Assembly: GCF_002953255.1 (NCBI RefSeq) | Contig: NZ_CP026498.1 | Location: 1,969,291-2,033,290, forward strand | Reading direction: 5' to 3' | Origin: Streptomyces sp. CB01881 | GTDB lineage: Bacteria; Actinomycetota; Actinomycetes; Streptomycetales; Streptomycetaceae | Length of the DNA: 64,000 nucleotides | In this document: piece after piece, positions 52,466 to 60,637 of the stretch | Position numbering within the stretch: the stretch's first letter is position 1 | Layout of the letters: each line of letters begins with the position of its first letter | Notes under the pieces: generated by a model | Database searches by the model: none | The model's input: only the letters and a program-made list of their open reading frames with translations | What the model was told of the DNA's origin: nothing | Program-made: the position numbers and the translations under genes

Positions 52466-54355
52466 TCACGGACGGTAATCGCTTGGCGGAGTGGCAGCGG
52501 CGAGCGCTTGGGCGTGATCGTTCAGGGCTTCGCGGAGCGCTGTGTAGCGGCGATCACGCCGGGTGTCGATGATGCGGAGAAGTGCGTATTCGGTGCTGGT
52601 CTGGTTGACGGTGATCCCGGCCGGGGCCAGCGGGGGCCGGAAGATCGGTGCGTGCGTCCATTCGCCGCTTGTGACCTTGGCCCAGATGTAGGCCGAGGCG
52701 CATGTGCGGTGCAGCTCAGGGCTGTAGTGGGGCCGCGCCGAGGTTGCCGGGGGCAGTTGCGCGGTGAGGTTCTCCCAGTCGGATTGGCGAAGGTGCCAGG
52801 AGTCCAGGCGTTGGCGTCGTTCGTAGTAGTCGACCGGGTCGGGCAGTTCGGCGATGTACCGGGCGAGCGCCTCGAACGCCTCCGGCAGTCTCTCGCTGAT
52901 GTGCCTCTGTTTCCAGGGGTGGCCGGTTGTCGGCGTGAGGCTCAGGAACCGGCCGCGAAAAGGGTCTCGGGGGAGCCCGAGGAAGCGTGCGGCGTCGGCC
53001 GCGGTGATCCCGTCCGTGGCTTGGACGAGCAGGATCGCCGCAGCTCGGCGGAACTGGGTTCGAACGCTTCGGATCTCGTTCGGGGCGCCGTTGGCCACCA
53101 GGATCTCCAGCCATTCGCGAGGGAACCGCTGCGGGATGTGCTCAGGCAGGTAACCGCGCTGGCGGACGGGGATCAGCAGGGTCTCGCCGATCTCCTGGAC
53201 GGCGGGGGAGAACTGGCGCTGGACTGCCTGTTGGAGTTGCGCCCGAAACTGCGGTGAGCAGTCCCGTCGGACATGCTCCCAGGTCCGGCCCCATCCGGAC
53301 CCGTCGACGTGGGAACCGCTGCCCAGCCGGCGGCTGAGCGCCTGGCGGAGCTGGGGAACGGGGAGAGCTGGGAGAGCGTCCGCGAGCCGAAGAATGCATG
53401 CCGCGGCCGCGCTGGTGGTCGGAGCGCTTCCCCACCGGCCCCCGGTGCTCACAGTGTTCCGGTGGTGGGGGGCGGGAAGAGATTGCGTGACCAGGTCGAT
53501 CTCTTCTTCCGAAGCCTGTGAGTCGGACGACGACCACGGCCAGGTCGAGGTGACCAGCGCGGCAGCGGCACGAAGATCGGCGAATGCCTGGAACGACCGG
53601 ACGGGATCGCGGTCGTCGGAGAGCAACTCCAACAACCTGGTCTGGAGGGCCGCCTGCTCCGGGGTGAGCGCCGCAGTCGTGTTGTCGGCCGAGTCGAGCC
53701 GGGTTCCGCAGACCGGGCCGTGCAGGGATTTGGCGGTTGTGTTCCGGCATTGGGTGGGATGCAGGACCTGTCGGCCTGATCCCATGATGAGGTCCGGAGT
53801 GTTGTTGGTCCGGGTACTCCCGCTCAGCGCCGGGAGGCGGCAGCCGGGGCATGTGTCGGCGAGCAGGCGGTTGTGGTCCGGGCAGCCGAATACGACCGGC
53901 AGGCGCCATTCGAGTTTCCAGGGGCCGCCGTGTCGGCGCTGGATATCGCTGTCGTCGCCCGCGAGGCACTGCGGGCAGTAGCGGCTGGAGGCTGGCAGGA
54001 CCCACTCGCGGTTCAGGAACGGGCGCCGGAGGCCCTGGTCCGGCCGTCCGACCGCGTCGGCGATCGGCGGGTAGTGGGCGGCCCAGCGACGGAGGGTGAG
54101 CCGGTCGACCTCCTCCTCGCTCAGCCGGGTCGCCCGGGCGAACCTGGCCCGGACGTCGGTTTCGAGCATGAATAACTGTTTGGCCGACGCCCGGGACGAC
54201 CATCCTCCGCCGGTGGTGCCCAGGCCAGTGCATCGGACGACCAGACCGGGCCGCAGATCCAGCAGGTGGGAGAGCCGCAGAACGAAGCCGGGCAGGCTCT
54301 CGCCCGGCAGCGGGCCCAGGCTCCGGGGCAACGCGGCCGGGAAGCGGTCGTCCAC
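52466..54355 (-). CDS. tniQ: TniQ/TnsD-family transposition targeting protein
   Basis: The targeting subunit of the element, 629 residues. The TniQ N-terminus is GPLPGESLPGFVLRLSHLLDL (about residues 14-34). A zinc finger follows with CPQC (127-130), CPDH (158-161) and CPGC (169-172). The long C-terminal part is like TnsD, with helix-turn-helix-like segments (GITAADAARFLGLPRDPFRG). TniQ proteins choose the target and recruit TnsC; the long form suggests sequence-directed targeting rather than a short RNA-guided TniQ. The GTG at 54355 lies 3 bp after the tnsC stop. Last gene of the operon, 118 bp from the left tip. Confidence 0.9.
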   Translation of the reverse strand: MDDRFPAALPRSLGPLPGESLPGFVLRLSHLLDLRPGLVVRCTGLGTTGGGWSSRASAKQLFMLETDVRARFARATRLSEEEVDRLTLRRWAAHYPPIADAVGRPDQGLRRPFLNREWVLPASSRYCPQCLAGDDSDIQRRHGGPWKLEWRLPVVFGCPDHNRLLADTCPGCRLPALSGSTRTNNTPDLIMGSGRQVLHPTQCRNTTAKSLHGPVCGTRLDSADNTTAALTPEQAALQTRLLELLSDDRDPVRSFQAFADLRAAAALVTSTWPWSSSDSQASEEEIDLVTQSLPAPHHRNTVSTGGRWGSAPTTSAAAACILRLADALPALPVPQLRQALSRRLGSGSHVDGSGWGRTWEHVRRDCSPQFRAQLQQAVQRQFSPAVQEIGETLLIPVRQRGYLPEHIPQRFPREWLEILVANGAPNEIRSVRTQFRRAAAILLVQATDGITAADAARFLGLPRDPFRGRFLSLTPTTGHPWKQRHISERLPEAFEALARYIAELPDPVDYYERRQRLDSWHLRQSDWENLTAQLPPATSARPHYSPELHRTCASAYIWAKVTSGEWTHAPIFRPPLAPAGITVNQTSTEYALLRIIDTRRDRRYTALREALNDHAQALAAATPPSDYRP

Positions 54356-54358
54356 CAG

Positions 54359-55642
54359 TCAGGCCCCCGTCTGCGCAACCGGGCCGGTGTCGTCGAAGAC
54401 CGTGTTGCGCCCGCGCCGGCCCGCCCCTGCGGATTCCCGCTTCCGGCCAGCCGCGGCGACGGGCGGGGACGCCGTCGCCGGGATCCGGGGAACTTCACCG
54501 GCGGCCGGGTCGCGGCCCGGGTCGTCCAGGCTCAGAACGATCCCATCGAGCAGTTCCTCGTCGATCAGCTCTCTGCCGCTGTCCATCGCCTCATGGGCGC
54601 CGTCCTCGATCAAGCGGTTGAGCAGGCCGACGACGCCGCCGGTGCGGCGCATCAGGTATTCCGGCATGCCGCCGCCGACCAGCATGTCCGGGCCCGCATT
54701 GAACAGCCGCAGGCCGGACTCCAGACCGACGAGGTGGTTATGGAATGCCTGGATGTGGGCGGGGGTGGTGTAGCGGAAGCGGTCCAGCTCGACGAAGTCG
54801 AACCGACGCTCGGTCTGGGTGACCTCCAGGCCGTGGACGCGGCCGCCCTCCATGGCCGGCATCACCCACTGCTTGCCCCGCTTGTCCCAGCTGGCTCGCC
54901 GCAGCAGGCCGGACCCGGCGATGTCGACGCCGACCAGCACCAGAGTGACGTTCATGCTCATGAACGCCCGGACCAGGTCAAAGGCGTCCTGGTCATCAAC
55001 CCGGTGCAGCCGCAGCCGGGTGATGTCATCCAGGATCAGGACCAGGACGCCGTGGTCGTCCAACGCGGCGGCGACCTGACGGACAAGCTGGGGCAGGGTC
55101 AGGCCCTTGGTCGGCGCCCCGAAGAAGCCCAGAATCGCCTCGCAGAGGCCCTTCGGCGTCGCGGTGACGGGCGTCTGGACGTAGGCGACCGGGGCGTGCA
55201 GGGCCCGAACGCCCGGCCGGGCGCCGGGGTTCACGAAGCCGTTCATCTCCAGCCAGGTGTCCTCGAACTCCGCGGCGACCTCGCAGACCGTCTCCGTCTT
55301 GCCCTGGTAGCCCCACCCGCCGACCATCACCCCCGGCCAGGTTGCTGCGGTCCGCTGTAGCGCGTTGCCGAGGATCCTCCGGGACAGCAGCCGTGAGACC
55401 TTCATCGCCATCGGCGTCTCCTGCAGCGGCAAGTTGACGTGAGTCGCCGTCCGGTGCAGGTCATGCAAGGCCCGCCCGCGAGGGCTCAGCGCCCGCCACT
55501 GGTCCAGCGTCAGCACTGGCGCCGGTTCGAACGCCCTGCGGTTGGCCCGGTAGTGCTGCCAGCCGTCGAAGGTGTCCCGGCGGGGCGGCTTGCCGGCCAA
55601 GATCGCGCTGAGCGGGTGCGGCCGCCCGGTGGCGTCGGTCAC
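54359..55642 (-). CDS. tnsC: TnsC/TniB-family AAA+ transposition ATPase
   Basis: The ATPase that links target selection to the transposase, 427 residues. Walker A is GWGYQGKT (109-116, a GxxxxGKT P-loop) and Walker B is LILDD (202-206). The sensor region DIAGSGLLRRASW follows. Residues 1-80 have an extension with VTLDQWRALSPRG-like sequence and conserved contacts to TnsB. The GTG at 55642 overlaps the tnsB stop (GTGA). The C-terminal 50 residues are Arg/Ala/Pro-rich and variable. Confidence 0.9.
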   Translation of the reverse strand: MTDATGRPHPLSAILAGKPPRRDTFDGWQHYRANRRAFEPAPVLTLDQWRALSPRGRALHDLHRTATHVNLPLQETPMAMKVSRLLSRRILGNALQRTAATWPGVMVGGWGYQGKTETVCEVAAEFEDTWLEMNGFVNPGARPGVRALHAPVAYVQTPVTATPKGLCEAILGFFGAPTKGLTLPQLVRQVAAALDDHGVLVLILDDITRLRLHRVDDQDAFDLVRAFMSMNVTLVLVGVDIAGSGLLRRASWDKRGKQWVMPAMEGGRVHGLEVTQTERRFDFVELDRFRYTTPAHIQAFHNHLVGLESGLRLFNAGPDMLVGGGMPEYLMRRTGGVVGLLNRLIEDGAHEAMDSGRELIDEELLDGIVLSLDDPGRDPAAGEVPRIPATASPPVAAAGRKRESAGAGRRGRNTVFDDTGPVAQTGA

Positions 55643-57891
55643 GAACTCTCCCTGGCCTCGAAGTCGTCGTCCGCCGGCAGGGCGAACAGGCGGCGCCTCC
55701 GCAGGCTGTCGCCCAGCCGCGGAGGCTGGGACGGGGCCCGGTCGACGCCGACCGCCTCCCGCAGCCGGCGGCGTTCGGCGTCGACAGCGGCGTCGACAGC
55801 CGCCGCTTCGGCGGGCCAGGCCACCGCCCGGACCGAAAGAGCAGCAGGCTCCGCCGGTGCCGGTGGTGCGGTGGGTGTGGGCCGGTCTGTCGCGGCGGCC
55901 TCGCTCTGGGCGGTGCGGCGCGATCGGCCGGTCTTCTCCCGCTTGGTCATCCGCGATGGCCACTGCTCGACCGGGATCGCCGAGCCGAGGATCTCCAGCA
56001 GGACGGGCAGCAGCTCGGCGTCGGTGCGGGGCACGATCCCCCGTGCGCGGACCTCGGCCAGCAAGGCGGTGGCGGTCGCGTCGGTGAACGCCGGGACCTC
56101 GCCCTCGGGCGGAAGCCCCGTCCAGCGCAGGACGTGCCAGCGGCCCGGCTCGTCGGGGTCCTCGAAGAACACCGACCGCCGATCGCGCCGGTCCGATCGC
56201 ACCAGCCAGCCACCTTTGTGCCGGCCGCCGCGCGCGGACGGCCCGCGGAAACGGTCCTCGTCCAATAGCGGATGGTGATACCAGAGATTGAGGATCTTCA
56301 CCCCACGGCCCGGGTGGACCTTGACGTGGTGGGCTCTCAGCAGTTGGTAGTAGAGCTCTGGGGAGGGGATCTCCAGGTCGAGGCCGCCCTGCAGAGCTGC
56401 GGCCGCGAACAGCGAGTTCGGGCTGTGGCCCTCGCCCGGGCCCCAGGACGGCGCGTACTCGCCCAGCACCCGGTTCTGCCAGACCTTCACGATCCAGGTC
56501 GCGATCACGTGCTCCATCTGCGGCATCGTGAGCAGAGCATCCGCCTCCGGATCGGCGCCCCGGTCGGCGACGTCGGTGCCGGTGAAGCCCAGCAGGTGCT
56601 CCAGCAGCAGCGTCTTGATCGAGGAGAACGCCCGCTCGACGGCGGACTTGTCGCTCGCCCGCAGAGCCCGGGCCGGCAGGATGTTGCAGCCCAGCACCCG
56701 CTGGGCGTCGACCAGGTGGTGGTTCTTGTAGGGGCCGCCATGGTCGGTGGTCACCGTCTCCGGTGCGAAGAACGGCAGCGCGGCAACCCGGTGCCCGGCG
56801 AACTCCGCGACCACCGAGGCCGGGACGCCCGGGTAGGGCCACTCCATCTCCTCGCCCCAGCCCTCGCGCATCGGCAGCGGCAGCATCACGTCCCGCAGCA
56901 GCATCGCAATGTCCACCGATGTGTCCGACACCAGCGTGAGGCGGAACGCGACCAGGGAGTGCGTGTAGAGGTCCAGCGCGATCGACAGCACCACCGACAC
57001 CGGCTCGCCGAACACCGACTCCCTCACCTTCACCGGCAGCGGCGTCGAGTCCAGCGCGACCACCTGGCCCGGCCGGTGGACCACCACCCGCTGCCCCGTC
57101 TCCGCGGTCTGCGCGGTGCGGACGTAGCGCTGACGCGCCCCGTCCGGCCCGAACCACTCCCGCCAGACCGCCACGAACGTGTTCCGCGACGGCACCTCCG
57201 TGAGCGGGAAGTCGGGGAACACCTCGCTGACGTACTGCTGCAGCAGCCGGTGCCGGGCCGCAAAGCTCATCCGCGAGCGCCGCAGCGACTCCTGCCGGAC
57301 CGCGAAGATCCCCTCCCGGATCTCCGCCGTGACGCTCGGATGCCCGCCGCCGGACCGCGTCCACCGGCCGTCCGCGCAGGCCAGCACCAACTCCCGGCCA
57401 GCTTTCCCGGCCAGGCGCTCCAGCGTCCGCTCGCTCATGAACCGGATCCCCAGCGCCGCGGCCTCGACCGGCGCCATCGCGGCGACCTCGGCCGCCTTCG
57501 TGCGCCGCCGCTCGCCCACCGTCGTGGCCTCCGGGTCGTAGCCGGGCCGCGGCTCGCCGGGCAGGGCCCGGGACGGGTGGCCGGCCCGGAAACCGGTCTC
57601 GGCCTCCAGCACGTGCTCGGCCCGGATCCGGGCCCGAAGCAGCTGCCCCTCCGTCAGATCGCTCAGCACGACCCCCTGTCGGCCGCCCCGGACCGACGGC
57701 GACGCGGGCGCCCGCAGCGGACGGACGCGCGGATGGTTGACCAGCCACCGAAGTGACCGGCACTCCCGCTCCCCGTCGGCGTCGACCAGCACGACCCGGC
57801 CGACCTGCGGCTCCACCTCCTCGACCGTCCACTCAACCCCGTCGACCTCGACGGCGGACCCGGGCGCCAGGAGCAGGACACCGCGGCTCAC
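55639..57891 (-). CDS. tnsB: TnsB-type DDE transposase (Mu/Tn7 superfamily)
   Basis: The transposase that binds the ends and joins them to the target, 750 residues. The catalytic triad is Asp281 (VVALDSTPLPV), Asp383 (TVTTDHGGPYKNHH) and Glu419 (DKSAVERAFSSIK), with the usual 35 residues between the last two. HTH-like N-terminal segments (about 80-260) probably bind the end repeats. The C-terminal Mu-type beta-barrel and a Pro/Ala-rich tail follow. The GTG at 57891 overlaps the tnsA stop (GTGA). The cut of 5'-ends would be made by TnsA. Confidence 0.93.
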   Translation of the reverse strand: MSRGVLLLAPGSAVEVDGVEWTVEEVEPQVGRVVLVDADGERECRSLRWLVNHPRVRPLRAPASPSVRGGRQGVVLSDLTEGQLLRARIRAEHVLEAETGFRAGHPSRALPGEPRPGYDPEATTVGERRRTKAAEVAAMAPVEAAALGIRFMSERTLERLAGKAGRELVLACADGRWTRSGGGHPSVTAEIREGIFAVRQESLRRSRMSFAARHRLLQQYVSEVFPDFPLTEVPSRNTFVAVWREWFGPDGARQRYVRTAQTAETGQRVVVHRPGQVVALDSTPLPVKVRESVFGEPVSVVLSIALDLYTHSLVAFRLTLVSDTSVDIAMLLRDVMLPLPMREGWGEEMEWPYPGVPASVVAEFAGHRVAALPFFAPETVTTDHGGPYKNHHLVDAQRVLGCNILPARALRASDKSAVERAFSSIKTLLLEHLLGFTGTDVADRGADPEADALLTMPQMEHVIATWIVKVWQNRVLGEYAPSWGPGEGHSPNSLFAAAALQGGLDLEIPSPELYYQLLRAHHVKVHPGRGVKILNLWYHHPLLDEDRFRGPSARGGRHKGGWLVRSDRRDRRSVFFEDPDEPGRWHVLRWTGLPPEGEVPAFTDATATALLAEVRARGIVPRTDAELLPVLLEILGSAIPVEQWPSRMTKREKTGRSRRTAQSEAAATDRPTPTAPPAPAEPAALSVRAVAWPAEAAAVDAAVDAERRRLREAVGVDRAPSQPPRLGDSLRRRRLFALPADDDFEARESS

Positions 57892-58673
57892 GACCCGCCT
57901 CCCGCAGCCGCCGCGTCGCCGCCGGCCCAGACCAGCGAGTCGTCGCCCAGCGGCGCGACCAGGTCGACGCCCAGTCGGCGGTGCCAGAGCAGATGGACCG
58001 CCTCCGCCCGGGCAGGAAGCGGCCACGGAGTCGAATCGACCAGGTCGCCGAACCGCAACGGACCCTTCGCGGCCCGCTCCAGCAGCAGCGGCTGCAGCCC
58101 CAGCCGGTCCGAGCGCGGCCGCCGCCGGGCCGATAACGCGTCCACCACGCCCAGGACGTGCCGCCGCCACTCCGCCACCACGCTGTAGCGCCACCCAGCG
58201 CTCGCCGCGGCCGCCCGGGTCGCGGCGAACTTCACCAGGTCGTCGTCCCGGATCAGGCCGGAAGGCCGGACGTCCAGAACCCATCGCCCGCCGTCCGGCA
58301 TCACCGCCAGGAAGTCCGGAACGTGCGCCGACCGCCCACCGACGTGCTCGAAGTCCAACCGGAACGGCTGCGGCAACACCTCCGCCACTCCGACGAAGTC
58401 CAGCGCCAGCAGCAGGGAGCGCTCCTCCAGCGACTCGAAGCCGTGCATCCGCCCGGTCGACACCAGAAACTCCAGCCCCGGCCGGTGCAACTGCCGCGGC
58501 AACCAGGTGAACCGCCGCACGGGCTGCGACGAAAGAACCTCCACCGAGTCCAGATCTCGTACGGGCCATACGACTTGAGCGCCGTTCATCGTCCAGGAAG
58601 TCGCCCACCGGCCGACCCGTCCGCCGCCGGGCAGCAGCCGGTCCCGGACCGCTGCGTCACCCTCGCACGGCAT
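57888..58673 (-). CDS. tnsA: TnsA-like transposon end endonuclease
   Basis: The restriction-like subunit that cuts the 5' strands so that transposition is cut-and-paste. With the ATG at 58673 it is 261 residues. Motifs are RPGLEFLVSTGRMHGFESLEER (catalytic Glu80), HVPDFLAVM (Asp120) and WVLDVRP, where TnsA normally ends the motif in Lys; here Arg. The start is uncertain: ATG 58589 (233 residues, closer to the usual length) or GTG 58739. The region upstream of 58673 has mixed codon use. First gene of the operon; a 12-bp palindrome lies about 55 bp upstream. Confidence 0.85.
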   Translation of the reverse strand: MPCEGDAAVRDRLLPGGGRVGRWATSWTMNGAQVVWPVRDLDSVEVLSSQPVRRFTWLPRQLHRPGLEFLVSTGRMHGFESLEERSLLLALDFVGVAEVLPQPFRLDFEHVGGRSAHVPDFLAVMPDGGRWVLDVRPSGLIRDDDLVKFAATRAAAASAGWRYSVVAEWRRHVLGVVDALSARRRPRSDRLGLQPLLLERAAKGPLRFGDLVDSTPWPLPARAEAVHLLWHRRLGVDLVAPLGDDSLVWAGGDAAAAGGGS

Positions 58674-58726
58674 GAAAAGCGCATCAAGGCCGCATGCATC
58701 CGAGCGAATCGTCGAATCCCTGCTGA

Positions 58727-58738
58727 TGTGCATGCACA
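58727..58738. promoter_or_regulatory. Perfect palindrome TGTGCATGCACA upstream of tnsA
   Basis: A 12-bp perfect palindrome lies in the lower-GC region upstream of the transposition operon. It is a natural candidate operator for a repressor; none is encoded in the element apart from the tnsABC products themselves. Confidence 0.45.
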
Positions 58739-58881
58739 CAGAGAAGTGGCTCTATGTATGCAGATGCGCGAGATCCTCCAAAATGCCCGAAAATGATCGA
58801 AGCTGATCAGGAGGACAGGCTATTGCGAATGGATGTCACGAACTCCGAGCCCAGAGCGTGTCGTTGACCGTGTCAGCGGGC

Positions 58882-59496
58882 TCACTCCCGAAGGTTCTTC
58901 GACCAGTCACCCTTGAAACGATAAGCACGGCCGTCACCGACCTGCTTCGTCCCGTCGGGAACGACGTCCCCGTGGTACGGATACTGTTCCGTCACCGCCG
59001 CCAGCAGGAACTCCAGGAAGCCGCCCTCGAACAGGTCCCACTCCCGCATCGAGTGGAACTTGGCAGCGACCGGCCACCGGTCCGGGTCCGGGCCCCGCAT
59101 CAGCCAGAAGAAATGGTCCGAGTTGTAGTTGTTGCCCCACTTCAGCAGCCCTCCCTTGGCCGGGAACAGCGGATACGGGCACTCGTCGAAGTCCCCGTCC
59201 CGGTAGACCTCGGCCAGCCAGGCGCAGTATCCGTAGGGCTCCGTCGTGTTGTACAGGAATCCCTCAAAGCCGAGCGGCTGCCCGATCTGGGGACTGGGCG
59301 CTTCCGATGGCGTGTAGATGTGCAGTTCGTCGCTGATGCTGACCATCCCGTACCGGTCGGCGAACGCCCGGTAGTCCGCGGGCAGTTGGAAACCGAGCGC
59401 CTCGGGCCCCAGCTCCCACGGGACCGGGACCACGCCGTCCGCAGGCGGCGGCCCGATGACCGCGGCGAGCTGGTCCAGCATCTCCTCGATGTTCAC
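58882..59496 (-). CDS. SMI1/KNR4-family cargo protein
   Basis: The 204-residue protein has the SMI1/KNR4 fold: ALGFQLPADYRAFADRYGMVSISDELHIYTP near residues 50-80, and KWGNNYNSDHFFWLMRGPDP near 145. The family includes immunity proteins of polymorphic toxins and other intracellular regulators. The GTG at 59496 has AGGAG seven bases upstream, preferred over the GTG at 59502. No toxin gene lies beside it. It is cargo of the transposon and sits 102 bp downstream of the other cargo gene, on the same strand, perhaps in one transcript. Confidence 0.85.
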   Translation of the reverse strand: MNIEEMLDQLAAVIGPPPADGVVPVPWELGPEALGFQLPADYRAFADRYGMVSISDELHIYTPSEAPSPQIGQPLGFEGFLYNTTEPYGYCAWLAEVYRDGDFDECPYPLFPAKGGLLKWGNNYNSDHFFWLMRGPDPDRWPVAAKFHSMREWDLFEGGFLEFLLAAVTEQYPYHGDVVPDGTKQVGDGRAYRFKGDWSKNLRE

Positions 59497-59598
59497 GTCC
59501 ACTCCTGTCAGCCGCCCCTTCTTGCCGGAGGCTATCCGCTTCCGGTGACACCAGAGGCGGTAGGACCCAGCCCCGCAGTGTCCTGGCACCCGAGCCGT

Positions 59599-60471
59599 CT
59601 ACTCGGGTTCTTCTCCTTCTGCGGGAATCGTCCAACGCAGCAGCGTGGTGGTGCCGCGCTGTTCCAGAGTGACTGCGTAGACCTGATTCCAGGCTCGTTC
59701 GCCGTGGTGGCGCATGGAGTGGTCGCCGGGATCCCAGCCCAGGCCCAGCACCTGGCACCCGTCGATCTCGATCTGTCCGGCGAGCAGGGGGTGAGTCTGG
59801 CCGGCCCGGTCGAGAAGGTGGAAGTGAGTATGCGCGTCCACGGAGACCACCAGGCCGATTCGGGGCCCTTCCGCCAACCAGCTCTGGAGCTGACTGGCGA
59901 ACTCGTGGGCTTCGTGCAGCGGGAGGTCGAGGCGCCCGTAGGGGCCGCGGCGCCCGTCGACCTGGGACATCGGGGCGCCGCCGAATCGGGCGTGGGCGTC
60001 GTCCTCGTACTTCCCCCAGTACGTGACGTCGGCAAGACCGTCGATCGACTCGCCCGGCAGCCCGACGAACGAGTCGAGGGCGCGGGCGTCACCGAGGACC
60101 ATTCCGCACCGGTCGACCGGCAGGTCACCGAGCCGGATCGGCTCTCCGTCGGGGTCTCCCGGCCAGGGCATGCCGAGGTCGACCTCCAGGACCGTGACGA
60201 CCGGCCCGTCGTACGACTCCCCCGTTTCGGCGCGCACCCTCAGCGGCCGGTCGGCAGCGGCTGGCATCGCGACCGCCTCACAGGACCAATCCCGGCTCGG
60301 GCCGTCCACGGGCTCATGTAGATGGCCGCCACCTTGCTTCGCGGCGGCCAGTGCCCGCACGGACAACGGGTCGCCGAGGGCGGGCCAGTGGTCGATCCAG
60401 CCGGCCATGCCCAGGACCAGTACGCCAGACGGCGCGGTGACGACTCCCAGGTCGACAGAGGTTTCACTCAT
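59599..60471 (-). CDS. Unrecognised transposon cargo protein
   Basis: The 290-residue protein starts MSETSVDLGVVTAPSGVLVL and contains GMVLGDARALDSFVGLPGE, YWGKYEDDAHARFGGAPMS and VVSVDAHTHFHLLDRAGQ. The DAHTHFH stretch looks superficially like a metal-binding HxH, but I cannot assign a family. No signal peptide or membrane helix is visible. The ATG at 60471 is 51 bp from the R2 repeat, so its promoter lies in the right transposon end. A defence or metabolic cargo role is possible; none is shown. Confidence 0.75.
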   Translation of the reverse strand: MSETSVDLGVVTAPSGVLVLGMAGWIDHWPALGDPLSVRALAAAKQGGGHLHEPVDGPSRDWSCEAVAMPAAADRPLRVRAETGESYDGPVVTVLEVDLGMPWPGDPDGEPIRLGDLPVDRCGMVLGDARALDSFVGLPGESIDGLADVTYWGKYEDDAHARFGGAPMSQVDGRRGPYGRLDLPLHEAHEFASQLQSWLAEGPRIGLVVSVDAHTHFHLLDRAGQTHPLLAGQIEIDGCQVLGLGWDPGDHSMRHHGERAWNQVYAVTLEQRGTTTLLRWTIPAEGEEPE

Positions 60472-60521
60472 CCGCTGATTCAACCAAGCCGGACTGTCAC
60501 TGACAGCGACGGGCACCCTGA

Positions 60522-60540
60522 TCGCCAAATATCGCTGACA
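60522..60540 (-). repeat. TnsB-site-like repeat R2
   Basis: Read inward it is TGTCAGCGATATTTGGCGA. It directly abuts R1, unlike the spaced left-end repeats. Confidence 0.7.
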
Positions 60541-60566
60541 ACCGCCAACTATCGCCGACGGTCACA
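60537..60566 (-). repeat. Right terminal inverted repeat (30 bp) with repeat R1
   Basis: Ends GTCACA. Read inward it starts TGTGACCGTCGGCGATAGTT and contains R1, CGTCGGCGATAGTTGGCGG (60542-60560). It matches the left end at 23 of 30 positions. Confidence 0.9.
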
Positions 60567-60571
60567 TCGGT
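60567..60571. repeat. Right target-site duplication TCGGT
   Basis: An exact copy of 52343-52347. Joining the two flanks without the element and one TCGGT restores a continuous intergenic region between the SPW gene and the PadR gene. Confidence 0.9.
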
Positions 60572-60605
60572 GAGCTGCGTCTCACCCTGGCGGGGCACTC
60601 TTGTG

Positions 60606-60623
60606 TATGCAACTCGTTGCATA
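60606..60623. promoter_or_regulatory. PadR operator TATGCAAC-TC-GTTGCATA
   Basis: An 18-bp inverted repeat with perfect 8-bp arms and a 2-bp centre lies 15 bp upstream of the PadR ATG, and 40 bp from the transposon right tip. ATGCAAC-type palindromes are typical PadR sites, so autoregulation is likely. Confidence 0.75.
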
Positions 60624-60637
60624 GCAGGATGCCGGTC

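Larger units (their letters stand above)
52348..60566. mobile_element. Complete Tn7-like transposon (TnsABC + TniQ) with two cargo genes, 8,219 bp
   Basis: The element is bounded by TGTGAC at 52348 and GTCACA ending at 60566. The outer 30 bp of the two ends are inverted repeats with 23 of 30 matches, including TAGTTGGCGG. Exact TCGGT duplications flank it. Inside, all on the minus strand, lie tnsA, tnsB, tnsC and tniQ in an overlapping operon, and two cargo genes to the right. All four transposition genes are intact with catalytic residues present. There are no Cas genes or CRISPR repeats. Its insertion point is intergenic. Everything seen supports a functional, fairly recent insertion. Confidence 0.95.

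Noticed and set aside
54359..57832. Single 1,157-codon minus-strand frame spanning tnsC and tnsB
   Set aside because: Only the part up to 55642 has tnsC sequence; the rest is a shadow of the tnsB gene in another frame.
52466..58673. CRISPR-associated transposon (CAST)
   Set aside because: No Cas12k, Cascade genes or CRISPR repeats lie within the element; the TniQ is of long TnsD-like size.
57888..58673. Tn5053/Tn402-type element (TniABQ with resolvase)
   Set aside because: A TnsA endonuclease is present, and there is no resolvase gene, so Tn7-type is the better class.
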